Assembly: GCA_041687495.1 (NCBI GenBank)
Contig: JAWLBR010000071.1
Location: forward strand, 1 to 16,828
Direction: 5' to 3'
DNA from: JAWLBR01 sp041687495
GTDB taxonomy: Bacteria; Bacillota; Limnochordia; DTU087; JAAYGB01
DNA: 16,828 bases
The notes under the pieces are model-generated. The model was not told where the DNA came from. It saw only the letters and a list, made by a program, of their open reading frames with translations, and ran no database searches. The stretch's first letter is position 1. Every line of letters begins with the position of its first letter. Position numbers and translations under genes: made by a program. Below, in pieces: positions 7,206-14,384 of the stretch.

Positions 7206-8187
7206 TCTGTGGCGGAAGGTGGTGGCGGCCCTTCTGGCAAGCGAGCGGGTTGCCATCACCGCGCATATCGATCCCGATCCCGATAGCTTAGGGTCTTGTC
7301 TGGCCCTATGGCATGCGTTAATGGCGATGGGTAAGCAAGTCCAGGTCGTGCTGTCTGACCAGGTTCCAAGGTATTTACGGTTCTTGCCCGGTGCTTGTGA
7401 AGTGGTGTCCCTCGGTCGGGACCAGAAGAATCTCCTAGCTGAAGGTAGGGCGTACGACACTTTAGTTGTGCTCGACTGTGAACCTGGACGAACTGGAGGT
7501 ATTTTGCCAGACGACCTCCTGGGGATGACCGTAGTCAACGTTGATCACCACGTGAGTAATCGGGCTGAGGCAGCGGCTCGAGTAGTGAAGCCTGATGCAG
7601 CTGCAACGGCGGAGCTGATCGCTGAGCTTTTGGAGGTACTCCGGGTGGAGCTGAACCCTGACAGCGCCAGTTGCCTTTTGGCGGGGCTGGTGGGTGATAC
7701 TGGTTCCTTTGCCTACAGCAGTACCAGCCCGAATACCCATCGTTTGGCAGCGCGGCTACTGGAGGCCGGGGCTAGTACGGAGCAGATTCATCAAGAGCTG
7801 TTTGAGACAGTTCCGTTTGGGTTCACACAAGTGTTATGCCAGGTGCTGCAGCATCTGCATCGTTCTGATGATGGTGGGGTGGCGTGGATCGAGATTCCGC
7901 AGCAGCTGGCTAGCCAGATGAAGGCCCAGGACTTGGACTCAGAGGGGATTATTCGCTACGCCAGAATGATCGAGGGAGTGGAGGTTGCCGCCTTGATCAG
8001 GGAGATAGAGACTGGACAGACCAAGGTTAGCCTTCGCTCCCGTGGAGAAGTGGATGTGAGCAAGATAGCTGAAGCTCTTGGCGGCGGAGGACATCGAAAG
8101 GCAGCCGGATGCACAGTGTCTGGCAAGCTCTGCGAAGCCAAGGATCGAGTCCTCAAAGAGATCGGGCAGGCTCTGCGTCAGAGTTAG
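7189..8187 (+). CDS. nrnA: DHH/DHHA1 nanoRNase/pAp phosphatase (NrnA-like)
   Basis: A 332-residue DHH-family phosphoesterase. NrnA relatives degrade 2-5-mer RNAs, dephosphorylate pAp, and in some species hydrolyse pApA or c-di-AMP products. Motif I is HIDPDPDSLGS (H26, D28, D30, D32); most NrnA proteins have PDGD here, so the glycine is replaced by proline. Other motifs are LDCEP (Mn ligand region, ~95), VDHH (~117-120), GLVGDTGSFAY, and a C-terminal DHHA1 domain ending in GGGGHRKAAG (~298-307), which binds substrate. The start overlaps rbfA by 17 bp; MM at 7189/7192 gives two possible ATGs. Position between rbfA and truB is typical of many Clostridia. Exact substrate preference cannot be read from the sequence. 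Confidence 0.92.
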   Translation: MMHSNSLWRKVVAALLASERVAITAHIDPDPDSLGSCLALWHALMAMGKQVQVVLSDQVPRYLRFLPGACEVVSLGRDQKNLLAEGRAYDTLVVLDCEPGRTGGILPDDLLGMTVVNVDHHVSNRAEAAARVVKPDAAATAELIAELLEVLRVELNPDSASCLLAGLVGDTGSFAYSSTSPNTHRLAARLLEAGASTEQIHQELFETVPFGFTQVLCQVLQHLHRSDDGGVAWIEIPQQLASQMKAQDLDSEGIIRYARMIEGVEVAALIREIETGQTKVSLRSRGEVDVSKIAEALGGGGHRKAAGCTVSGKLCEAKDRVLKEIGQALRQS

Positions 8188-8239
8188 GGTTGGCAGTTGT
8201 GGCCGGACTCTTGGCAGAGATGGAAAGGGTGGTTGTTCC

Positions 8240-9253
8240 ATGGTAGGAGGGTTTGTGTGTGTCAACAAACCTCCGGGAATGTCATCCCATGATGTAGTCG
8301 CTTGGGCTCGGCGCCTATTTGGCATCCGGAAAATTGGGCATACAGGGACACTAGACCCTGGCGCCGCTGGGGTCCTAGTCTTAGCCGTGGGTGCAGCCAC
8401 AAAGGTCTTGGAGTTTATGGAAGGCGACTCCAAAGCATACCGGGCCGAATGCACTTTGGGTGTAGCTTCTGATTCCCAAGACAAGTCGGGACAGATCGTG
8501 TCAGTGACATCGTGTGCTCCTTCCACAGAAGCTATAAAGGAGGCGTTGCGGAGTTTGACTGGCCGTATTCAGCAGATTCCGCCCATGACCTCTGCGGTTA
8601 AGCACCAAGGTAAGCGGCTGTACGAGCTGGCTAGACAAGGCAAAGAAGTAGAAAGGAAGCCCCGGGAGGTAGTAATCTCCTCTCTACAGCTACGGGACGC
8701 GCGCCCGGGTGTTACCGTGCAGCAAGTGTCCCTGTCGACTCTTGTAGAGGAGTTCACTCCAGCAAACCGCACCGATTCTGTGCCAACGGGTGCCGGGGCG
8801 AGGCTCATGTTGGACATAGCCTGCTCACGGGGGACTTACGTCCGCACCTTGTGCCACGATCTGGGGAGAATACTAGGTTGTGGTGCTTACATGTCCTTCT
8901 TACTGCGCACAGCGTCAGGTGGGTTTACGTTGGAGCACTCTCGAACTTTGCAAGAGTGGGAGAGCTTAGTGGACCGGTTTGGTCCAACGTTGGAGGCTTT
9001 GCAGGGGTACGTGCAGCCAATTTCCTCAGCTCTACGGCATATGCCTCGCTATCAGGTGACAGAGATACAGCGAGAACGGGCGATTCACGGAAATACAGTT
9101 GAGATTGGTCCCCGCTTCACTGATCACGGGGCAAGCACCCAAATGCCTTGGCTGCTGGTAGACGGCAGCGGAGAGGAAATATGCGTTGCTTACCTGCGGT
9201 CTTCGGACGCCGATGATCTTGTGTTTCAGCCGACGAAGGTCCTAGCGCAGTAG
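8240..9253 (+). CDS. truB: tRNA pseudouridine(55) synthase TruB
   Basis: TruB converts U55 of the tRNA T-loop to pseudouridine and also acts as an RNA chaperone. The start is ATG 8240 (MVGGFVCVNKPPGMSSHDVV), 52 bp after nrnA, with AAGGGTGG upstream; the frame is open earlier but overlaps nrnA. Length is 337 residues against about 300 for relatives. Motifs are NKPPGMSSHDVV (motif near 9-20), GHTGTLDPGAAGVL with the catalytic aspartate D39, a Y-containing segment (KAYRAECTLG), SLTGRIQQIPPMTSAVKH, and ACSRGTYVRTLCHDLG. The extra length lies mostly between RDARPGVTV and the CSRGTY strand (~160-190). That insertion is polar (EEFTPANRTDSVPTGAG) and probably a surface loop. A C-terminal PUA-like region follows (~270-337). 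Confidence 0.96.
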   Translation: MVGGFVCVNKPPGMSSHDVVAWARRLFGIRKIGHTGTLDPGAAGVLVLAVGAATKVLEFMEGDSKAYRAECTLGVASDSQDKSGQIVSVTSCAPSTEAIKEALRSLTGRIQQIPPMTSAVKHQGKRLYELARQGKEVERKPREVVISSLQLRDARPGVTVQQVSLSTLVEEFTPANRTDSVPTGAGARLMLDIACSRGTYVRTLCHDLGRILGCGAYMSFLLRTASGGFTLEHSRTLQEWESLVDRFGPTLEALQGYVQPISSALRHMPRYQVTEIQRERAIHGNTVEIGPRFTDHGASTQMPWLLVDGSGEEICVAYLRSSDADDLVFQPTKVLAQ

Positions 9254-9312
9254 TTACTTTGTTCTGATGTTTGTGAGCGGCTGCACCAGCCGTTGCGGGG
9301 AGAGAGAGAGTA

Positions 9313-10290
9313 GTGAAGAGCGGGTACAGAACAATCGAGGAGATCGAGGCTGGTTTACCATACCCCGTGGTAGCACTGGGGTTTTTTGATGGTGTGCATT
9401 TGGGGCACCAGTCTATCCTGGAGTTGGTGAAGCAAAGGGCTGGCATCCATGCCGGGACAAGCATTGCGTTGACCTTGGATCAGCATCCCGCGTCGGTGAT
9501 ACGGGAAAGGCGTCCCCCAAAGCTTTTGACCACTCTTCCTGAACGGATTAGTCTTTTGTTGGGGGCAGGGCTTGACCGCGTAGTCACTGTCCGGTTCACG
9601 CCCCAGTTTGCAGCTATGCCGCCGGAGCAGTTTGTTGAGGAGATTCTGGTGGGACGGCTTGGTGTTCGAGAAGTCATTGCTGGGCATGACTATCGCTTTG
9701 GACGTTTTGGGGCCGGGGATATGGGGCTCTTGAGACGGTTAGGCGAAGTTAAGGGTTTTTCGGTGACAGAGATACCGCCGGTGCAAGCGGGCGGAGGCCG
9801 GGTGTCGAGCACTGCCATCCGTGGACTGCTTCAAGCTGGTAAGGTGGAGGCAGCGGCGGCGCTGCTCAGTCGCTACTATAATCTCAGCGGTCTAGTTGTC
9901 CCAGGTGAGCAGAGGGGGCGAAAACTTGGTTTCCCTACAGCTAATCTGTCCATTGATGCTGAGAAGGTAGTTCCAGGAGCAGGAGTGTACGCGGTCAAAG
10001 TACGCTGCGCTCAGCAAGTTCCTGGGGTCACCGGTGTTCAGGGTGACGACAGTCTGTCCTGGTACCCCGGCGTACTGTCTGTCAGCAACAAACCTACGTT
10101 TGATGGGTCGGAGCAGACTGTTGAAGTTCACTTGTTGGACTTTCATGGCGACCTGTATCAACGGTATCTTTATGTTGAGTTTGTCCAGTTCCTGCGTCCC
10201 ATCTTCAGATATGGTGCTGTCGAGGAGCTAGTAGCTCAAGTGCGTCAGGACATGGAGGCAACGAAGAAGATTTTCGGGCCTACCAGGTAG
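9313..10290 (+). CDS. ribF: Bifunctional riboflavin kinase/FAD synthetase RibF
   Basis: Cytoplasmic enzyme that phosphorylates riboflavin to FMN and adenylates FMN to FAD. The 325 residues fit the family (~310-320). The N-terminal nucleotidyltransferase has LGFFDGVHLGHQ (HxGH type, ~22-33), GHDYRFG (~124-130), and SSTAIRGLL. The C-terminal flavokinase has RGRKLGFPTANL (~201-212) and NKPTFDG followed by VEVHLLDFHGDLY. Compared with relatives, a stretch around 234-250 (VPGVTGVQGDDSLSW) looks inserted before the NKPTF strand, and the usual NIGxxPTF is SVSNKPTF. The start is GTG 9313 after GGGGAGAGAGAG (9297-9310). B. subtilis RibC is also next to rpsO/truB, so position agrees. No FMN riboswitch is seen upstream. 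Confidence 0.95.
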   Translation: MKSGYRTIEEIEAGLPYPVVALGFFDGVHLGHQSILELVKQRAGIHAGTSIALTLDQHPASVIRERRPPKLLTTLPERISLLLGAGLDRVVTVRFTPQFAAMPPEQFVEEILVGRLGVREVIAGHDYRFGRFGAGDMGLLRRLGEVKGFSVTEIPPVQAGGGRVSSTAIRGLLQAGKVEAAAALLSRYYNLSGLVVPGEQRGRKLGFPTANLSIDAEKVVPGAGVYAVKVRCAQQVPGVTGVQGDDSLSWYPGVLSVSNKPTFDGSEQTVEVHLLDFHGDLYQRYLYVEFVQFLRPIFRYGAVEELVAQVRQDMEATKKIFGPTR

Positions 10291-10307
10291 ACAAAGTGTA
10301 TGCGCCC

Positions 10308-10336
10308 TTGAACATTTGCTCCGTTCATGGTATATT
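10308..10336 (+). promoter_or_regulatory. Promoter of rpsO
   Basis: TTGAAC (10308-10313) and TATATT (10331-10336) with a 17-bp spacer, and TG at 10328-10329 forming an extended -10, the same arrangement as the rimP promoter. The transcript would start near 10343, giving a leader of about 100 bases before rpsO. Motif match only, but position and spacing are excellent. Confidence 0.7.
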
Positions 10337-10342
10337 CTTCGT

Positions 10343-10436
10343 GGGGCAGAAGTGAGGCTTCAGCCCCTGAACCTCTGGCTCGGTCTTTCGCTGCCTCGAC
10401 GCAGACTTGGCTAGTGGCGATTTTAGGTTTGGGAGG
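10343..10436 (+). promoter_or_regulatory. Structured rpsO leader, candidate S15 autoregulatory site
   Basis: A 5' hairpin forms from GGGGC-A-GAAG (10343-10352) and CTTC-A-GCCCC (10358-10367). A second, long-range stem can join AACCT (10370-10374) to AGGTT (10425-10429), just before the GGGAGG ribosome site at 10431. Inside it CTGGC (10375-10379) pairs with GCTAG (10410-10414) through a G-U pair next to a G-C pair. S15 is known to recognise adjacent G-U/G-C pairs in 16S rRNA and in several regulatory leaders. The folding was done by eye. Confidence 0.5.
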
Positions 10437-10444
10437 TGAAGACT

Positions 10445-10714
10445 ATGACTTTGGCCAAAGATGTAAAGCAGGGGATCATTGGTGACAATCAGGTACATGA
10501 AGGAGACACTGGCTCTCCGGAAGTTCAGATTGCGATCTTGACCCGGCGCATTTCGGACCTAACTGAGCACTTGAAAGTCCACAAGAAGGACTATCACTCC
10601 AGGAGAGGTATGCTCAAGATGATTGGACGTCGCCGTGGACTGCTCAATTATCTGAAGAAGAAAGATGTCGAGCGCTATCGTGCCACTTGTGACAGACTGG
10701 GCATTCGCCGGTAA
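10445..10714 (+). CDS. rpsO: 30S ribosomal protein S15
   Basis: An 89-residue S15, the exact usual length. It binds the 16S central domain three-way junction as a primary assembly protein and contributes to a subunit bridge. Sequence hallmarks are DTGSPEVQIAILTRRI, LTEHLKVHKKDYHSRRGMLKMIGRRRGLLNYL (in two parts: HKKDYHSRRG and GRRRGLLNYLK) and the ending ERYRATCDRLGIRR. ATG 10445 is chosen because GGGAGG (10431-10436) lies 8 bases upstream; GTG 10436 would overlap that site. The gene has its own promoter and is followed by a strong terminator, so it is probably transcribed both alone and with its neighbours. S15 often represses its own mRNA through its leader. Confidence 0.98.
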   Translation: MTLAKDVKQGIIGDNQVHEGDTGSPEVQIAILTRRISDLTEHLKVHKKDYHSRRGMLKMIGRRRGLLNYLKKKDVERYRATCDRLGIRR

Positions 10715-10755
10715 CTGCAGATGTACGACAGGGTTGGAGTTAGGCCCTGTAATTG

Positions 10756-10785
10756 GGCGGGGTTTTCGTAAACCCTGCCTTTTTT
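10756..10785 (+). terminator. Rho-independent terminator after rpsO
   Basis: Bases 10756-10765 (GGCGGGGTTT) pair with 10770-10779 (AAACCCTGCC) through a 10-bp stem with one G-U, loop TCGT, followed by six T (10780-10785). A second hairpin ACAGGG/CCCTGT (10728-10750) lies just upstream. Its left side, CAGGGTT (10729-10735), could instead pair with AACCCTG (10771-10777) in the terminator's 3' arm, an antiterminator-like alternative. Confidence 0.88.
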
Positions 10786-10808
10786 ACCGCATGGCCGGAT
10801 TTTTTGGC

Positions 10809-10898
10809 TAGTTGTGTACCATTTCTATGAGAAAAAGGGACACACTAAGACTACGGCGAAAATACACGTGAGGAACAGGGATATGGATGTTTCCTGTT
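10809..10898 (+). promoter_or_regulatory. Two hairpins in the pnp leader
   Basis: TAG(T)TGTGT (10809-10817) pairs with ACACACTA (10840-10847) with one bulged T and a 22-base loop, and AACAGGGA (10874-10881) pairs with TTCCTGTT (10891-10898) with one G-U and a 9-base loop. The second ends 19 bases before the AGGAGG site of pnp. E. coli pnp is autoregulated through an RNase III-cut leader stem; whether this leader acts that way is inference. No convincing -35/-10 pair is seen here, so pnp is probably read through the rpsO terminator or has a weak promoter. Confidence 0.4.
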
Positions 10899-10929
10899 TA
10901 GCTTGGCGAGAAACACAGGAGGTAAACAG

Positions 10930-13056
10930 ATGGAAGTGAAAGAGTTTACGATGGACTTGGGCGGCCGCTCCATTACCGTCGAGACCGGCAAGTTGGCGGG
11001 ACAAGCCAATGGCTCGGTTCTCGTCAGGTACGGGGAGACGGTAGTTTTGGTTACGGCCACAATGTCCAGCCAGCCGCGGGAGGGAATCGATTTCTTCCCA
11101 CTCCTGGTTGACTACGAAGAGAGAATGTATGCCATCGGTAGGATCCCTGGAGGTTGGGGCCGTCGCGAAGGTCGACCTAGTGAAGGTGCCATTTTGTCCG
11201 CGAGGATGATTGATCGGCCGCTGCGCCCGTTGTTTCCAGACGGCTTCCGTAACGATGTGCAGGTAGTTAGTACAGTAATGTCGGTGGATTCGGAAAACCC
11301 TGCCGATATTGCAGCTATGATCGGGGCCTCAGCTGCCTTGAGTATCTCTGACATTCCGTTCCAAGGGCCCATTGGCGGTGTTAGGGTTGGCCGAGTTGAC
11401 GGGGAATTTGTGATCAACCCGACTACTGAACAACTGGCTCAGACGGATCTGAACTTGGTTGTCGCTGGTACCAAAGATGCGATCATGATGGTCGAGGCGG
11501 GAGCCAACGAAGTCTCAGAAGAAGTTATGCTCGACGCGATCATGCATGGCCATGAAGCCATTAAGAAGATCGTGGCCTGGCAAGAAGAAATGGTGGCCGA
11601 GGTAGGCAAGCCCAAAATTGAGGTCACTCTGTTCGATCCCGATCCCAATGTAGCTGAGTGGGTGCAGGCCAACGGAGCCCGTGACTTAGAGGCTGCCGTC
11701 AACGTCGCCGATAAACTGAGCCGTCAGGAAGCTATTGATGCAGCCAAAGACTCCATAGTCACCAAGTATCAAGCAGAGTTTGGCGAAGAGGCGTTGGTCG
11801 AGAAGGCTAAGGATTTGGCCGAAATTCTGGACAAAGTGGTCAAGGATGAAGTGCGCCGCATGATCACCGTTGACCATAAGCGTCCGGACGGCCGGGCTCT
11901 GGACCAGATTCGCCCCATTTCCTGTGAAGTTGGGCTTTTGCCTCGAGCTCATGGTTCCGGTCTGTTTACTAGAGGACAGACTCAGGTTCTTACCGTCTGC
12001 ACCCTGGGAGTCAAAGCAGACGAGCAGATGCTGGATGATCTAGGTGAGGACGACCGCAAGCGATACATACACCACTACAATTTCCCAGCATACAGCGTTG
12101 GAGAAGTAAGGCCAATGCGGTCTCCAGGCCGGCGGGAAATTGGGCATGGTGCCTTGGCCGAACGGGCTTTGCTTCCGGTAATCCCTTCACCTGAAGAGTT
12201 CCCGTATACCATTCGTCTGGTATCTGAGGTAGTGGAGTCCAATGGTTCTACTTCTCAAGCCAGTGTTTGTGGCAGTACTCTAGCCCTAATGGATGCTGGC
12301 GTTCCGATTCACAAGCCCGTGGCCGGAATTGCGATGGGTTTAGTTAAGCACGGAGATCAAATGACTGTGCTAACTGACATTCAGGGTATGGAAGATCACC
12401 TGGGAGATATGGACTTCAAAGTAGCCGGAACAAAGGACGGTATTACCGCCCTGCAGATGGACATGAAGATCAGTGGCGTCAGCCGAGAGGTTCTGAGCCG
12501 CGCTGTTGCCCAGGCTAAAGTAGGCCGCATGTTCATTCTCGGCAAGATGGCAGAAGCTATCGAGGAGCCCCGTCCTGACCTCTCGCCCAGAGCCCCCCGC
12601 ATCATGACACTGGAGATTCCGGTGGACAAGATTCGGGATGTAATCGGCCCTGGCGGGAAGACGATTCGCAAGATCATCGAAGATACCGGTGTCTCCATCG
12701 ATATTGAAGATGACGGTCACGTGTACATTGCCTCGGTGGACATGGAAGCGGGAATGAAGGCCAGACAGACCATCGAGACATTGGTGCGTGATGTGGAAGT
12801 TGGTACCACCTACCTAGGCAAGGTCAAACGTATCATGGACTTCGGTGCCTTTGTGGAGATTCTTCCTGGCAAGGAAGGGTTAGTTCATATCTCCAAGCTG
12901 AGTAGGAGCCGGGTAGGAAAGGTTGAGGATGTTGTCTCGGTTGGTGATGATCTGATGGTCAAAGTTGTGGAGATCGACCGCCAGGGTCGCATCAACTTGT
13001 CTCATAAGGATACCCTTGGCCCCAACGAAGAGCCAGGTCCCAAAAACAGAAACTAG
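10930..13056 (+). CDS. pnp: Polyribonucleotide nucleotidyltransferase (PNPase)
   Basis: A 708-residue 3'-5' phosphorolytic exoribonuclease, working as a ring-shaped trimer. Domains are RNase PH-like core 1 (~1-230), an alpha-helical linker, core 2 (~310-550) with GRALDQIRPISCEVG, LLPRAHGSGLFTRGQT and the catalytic GDMDFK (~490), then KH (VIGPGGKTIRKI, ~570) and S1 (~620-695). A short KNRN tail ends it. In core 1 the neck loop that is FFRRE in E. coli and FIKRE in many Bacillota reads WGRRE (76-80). ATG 10930 has AGGAGG at 10917-10922, 7 bases upstream; the open frame to 10903 has no support. rpsO-pnp adjacency is near-universal. The M16 peptidase gene often found after pnp is absent; a terminator follows instead. 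Confidence 0.97.
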   Translation: MEVKEFTMDLGGRSITVETGKLAGQANGSVLVRYGETVVLVTATMSSQPREGIDFFPLLVDYEERMYAIGRIPGGWGRREGRPSEGAILSARMIDRPLRPLFPDGFRNDVQVVSTVMSVDSENPADIAAMIGASAALSISDIPFQGPIGGVRVGRVDGEFVINPTTEQLAQTDLNLVVAGTKDAIMMVEAGANEVSEEVMLDAIMHGHEAIKKIVAWQEEMVAEVGKPKIEVTLFDPDPNVAEWVQANGARDLEAAVNVADKLSRQEAIDAAKDSIVTKYQAEFGEEALVEKAKDLAEILDKVVKDEVRRMITVDHKRPDGRALDQIRPISCEVGLLPRAHGSGLFTRGQTQVLTVCTLGVKADEQMLDDLGEDDRKRYIHHYNFPAYSVGEVRPMRSPGRREIGHGALAERALLPVIPSPEEFPYTIRLVSEVVESNGSTSQASVCGSTLALMDAGVPIHKPVAGIAMGLVKHGDQMTVLTDIQGMEDHLGDMDFKVAGTKDGITALQMDMKISGVSREVLSRAVAQAKVGRMFILGKMAEAIEEPRPDLSPRAPRIMTLEIPVDKIRDVIGPGGKTIRKIIEDTGVSIDIEDDGHVYIASVDMEAGMKARQTIETLVRDVEVGTTYLGKVKRIMDFGAFVEILPGKEGLVHISKLSRSRVGKVEDVVSVGDDLMVKVVEIDRQGRINLSHKDTLGPNEEPGPKNRN

Positions 13057-13094
13057 AATAGGGCAGGAAAGCAGCCCATTGCCTTAAGGAAATG

Positions 13095-13142
13095 ACCCGC
13101 TAAAAGGGTGTTGGACTCCCAACAGCCCTAAGTGGGTTTTTT
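13095..13142 (+). terminator. Rho-independent terminator after pnp
   Basis: A compound stem: ACCCGC (13095-13100) pairs with GTGGGT (13132-13137) with one G-U, and inside it AGGGTGTTGG (13105-13114) pairs with CCAACAGCCCT (13119-13129) with one bulged G and loop ACTC. TTTTTT (13137-13142) follows. This closes the rpsO-pnp unit and the large plus-strand operon. Confidence 0.9.
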
Positions 13143-13145
13143 CGT

Positions 13146-13173
13146 TTGTAACGAGTTTTCCCGACAATACTAT
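13146..13173 (+). promoter_or_regulatory. Possible promoter of the DUF3866-cupin unit
   Basis: TTGTAA (13146-13151) is followed after 16 bp by TACTAT (13168-13173), a 4/6 match to the -10 consensus; TATATG at 13171 is another weak candidate. A promoter is expected here because the pnp terminator sits immediately upstream, but the boxes are weak and the -35 touches the T-tract. Confidence 0.35.
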
Positions 13174-13233
13174 ATGGTAGGGACTGCTGTCTTTCGCTAA
13201 TGGGCAGTCTTGACCATAACAGGAGGGATCGGT

Positions 13234-14355
13234 GTGATTAACCGCAGGGTGGCCAAAGTCAAATCCGTAAGTCTCATTTCCCCGGGAGTATGGCAGGCAT
13301 CTGTAACACTTGACGGCGAGGAAGCCAAAGCACTGGGATACAGCGAACTGGTGGGTGAGGCCGAACCTGGGTGCGAGCTGATTCTGAATACGACGGCAGT
13401 TGACCTAGGGCTCGGAACAGGAGGTTTCCACTTCGTGATGGCAGTGCTTCCGCCGTCTGAGACAAAGACTGAGGGGCCCGGGCATATCATGAAACTCCGG
13501 TATACTCCTTGTCAGCTCCGCACCCTTAGCGTTGAGGAGGAGGACAGCCCATACCATGGAGAGTTCACCACGTGGAGGACTCTCGGTGAGATGCCGGTAC
13601 TGGTTGGCACGCTGCACAGTATGTTAGCCCCGATTGTCACTGTTCTTCACCGGACTTGGCCTTCGGCCAAAATTGCTTATATCATGACAGACGGGGCGGC
13701 ACTGCCCATTGCGTTTAGTAGAACCGTCACCGAGTTAAAGTCCCGCGGCTGGCTGAAGGCCACCATTACCTGTGGACATGCCTATGGCGGTGACTATGAA
13801 GCGGTAAACATTTATTCAGCCTTGCTCGCTGCTAGGTACGCAGTCGGCGCAGATGTAGCAGTCGTCCTGATGGGGCCAGGGGTGGTGGGGACAGGCACTG
13901 TACTTGGTACGACAGCCTTGGAACAGGCGTCTATCCTCGATGCTACGGCTGTATTGGCAGGGATACCGGTGGCTGTGCCAAGGATCAGTGGTGCAGATGC
14001 TCGGGAGCGACACCAGGGTATTAGTCATCACACTCTCACAGTCTTGGGAAAGCTCACCCACCATTCCTGCTGTGTTCCCTTGCCTAGGGGAGAGAAAGCC
14101 GAAGCTCTCGGCCTTGCTAAGCAGGCTAGGGCAGCAGGGCTTGAGGGACATCATCAAATTCGATGGTTTGACACAGACGATGCTCTGGACTTGCTGCGAC
14201 ACACGGATTTGCACTTTAGTACCATGGGGCGCGGTCTCGACGATGATCCGATCTTTTTTCGGGGAGCAACAGCAGCGGCGCTGGCAGGTGCCGAGCTCAT
14301 TGGACAGGAAACTGGGCCCATTGACAGGAGAAAGCGAAATGATGAGGAAGCATAG
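13234..14355 (+). CDS. DUF3866 family protein, function unknown
   Basis: A 373-residue soluble protein that I recognise as DUF3866-like; no enzyme function is established for that family and none is claimed here. No signal peptide or membrane helix is seen. The N-terminal ~90 residues are beta-rich (VKSVSLISPGVWQASVTLDG, GCELILNTTAVDLGLGTGG). Next comes KLRYTPCQLRTLSVEEE, then a Rossmann-like pattern with AKIAYIMTDGAALPIAFS, TCGHAYGGDYEAVN, VAVVLMGPGVVGTGT (~208-222) and ISHHTLTVLGKLTHHS, plus HFSTMGRGLDDDP near the end. The conserved glycine-rich and histidine-rich patches look like a ligand or metal site. GTG 13234 has AGGAGGG (13221-13227) 6 bases upstream, better than TTG 13210, which precedes that site. 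The cupin gene starts 29 bp after the stop, so they probably share an mRNA. Confidence 0.8.
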   Translation: MINRRVAKVKSVSLISPGVWQASVTLDGEEAKALGYSELVGEAEPGCELILNTTAVDLGLGTGGFHFVMAVLPPSETKTEGPGHIMKLRYTPCQLRTLSVEEEDSPYHGEFTTWRTLGEMPVLVGTLHSMLAPIVTVLHRTWPSAKIAYIMTDGAALPIAFSRTVTELKSRGWLKATITCGHAYGGDYEAVNIYSALLAARYAVGADVAVVLMGPGVVGTGTVLGTTALEQASILDATAVLAGIPVAVPRISGADARERHQGISHHTLTVLGKLTHHSCCVPLPRGEKAEALGLAKQARAAGLEGHHQIRWFDTDDALDLLRHTDLHFSTMGRGLDDDPIFFRGATAAALAGAELIGQETGPIDRRKRNDEEA

Positions 14356-14384
14356 ATGGAAATACCATGAAGGAGGTCGTGCCA

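Noticed and set aside
8078..8239. Upstream extension of truB
   Set aside because: It overlaps the conserved nrnA C-terminus; TruB homology begins at 8240.
7939..8526. A 195-codon open frame on the minus strand
   Set aside because: It lies antisense to nrnA and truB, both confidently identified; no family features and no ribosome site. It is a frame shadow.
9254..9312. Possible FMN riboswitch before ribF
   Set aside because: The gap is only about 60 bases, far too short for the RFN element, and no conserved element sequence is seen.
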